Source: an uncultured Phycisphaerales bacterium (GTDB lineage Bacteria; Planctomycetota; Phycisphaerae; Phycisphaerales; UBA1924). From it: a stretch of 6,386 bases of DNA. Every line of letters begins with the position of its first letter. Position 1 is the stretch's first letter. A program made the translations under genes and the position numbers. The DNA is taken from positions 1 to 6,386 of the forward strand of contig CALFMQ010000168.1 in assembly GCA_937879825.1 (NCBI GenBank), in the 5' to 3' direction. Under the pieces are notes generated by a model. It saw only the letters and a list, made by a program, of their open reading frames with translations. It did not search any database and was not told where the DNA came from. Positions 6,377-6,386 of this stretch are shown here, in pieces.

Positions 6377-6386
6377 GTCGTTCTCC

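Noticed and set aside
1..6386. tRNA, rRNA, CRISPR array, insertion sequence or attachment site
   Set aside because: No repeat-spacer pattern, tRNA-like cloverleaf, transposase motif or terminal inverted repeat was seen on either strand.

Overview
The window is GC-rich, densely coded bacterial DNA. It most likely comes from a Planctomycetota member of the Phycisphaerae type. Three things suggest this: the alternative complex III (ACIII) genes, a heme A synthase with a long N-terminal membrane extension, and a secreted protein ending in a 'VPAPA - hydrophobic stretch - RRRR' sorting tail, the PEP-CTERM variant common in that group. The placement is inference; there is no rRNA or other phylogenetic marker here.

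Layout. Bases 1-2570 (minus) hold the first 856 residues of ActB, the large iron-sulfur/molybdopterin-like subunit of ACIII, cut by the left window edge. Upstream of it, on the same strand, is actA (3392 to 2676), the membrane-anchored multiheme cytochrome c of the same complex. Bases 3393-3703 form a divergent control region. To its right on the plus strand is a COX15/CtaA-type heme A synthase (3704-5095), then a small exported protein with a PEP-CTERM-like tail (5175-5855). A short convergent gap with a hairpin separates it from nucleoside diphosphate kinase (ndk, 6376 to 5906, minus).

Function. ActA and ActB belong to the quinol-oxidising complex that replaces cytochrome bc1 and passes electrons, via periplasmic carriers or directly, to a heme-copper oxidase. 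CtaA makes the heme A needed by aa3-type oxidases. The divergent pair therefore joins two parts of one aerobic respiratory chain, both with a high demand for heme and iron. The divergent region carries two 7-1-7 palindromes, one a near match to a Fur box, so iron-responsive control is plausible but untested. The PEP-CTERM-like protein and ndk look unrelated to respiration.

Most notable observation. The actA reading frame ends at an amber codon (TAG, 2676-2678) after only four CXXCH heme motifs. The very next in-frame codons encode N-C-G-A-C-H-Y followed by TGA. ActA proteins normally carry five hemes, so the fifth heme motif appears to be cut off by a single in-frame stop. This could be a sequencing or assembly error, a recent mutation, or stop-codon readthrough/recoding.
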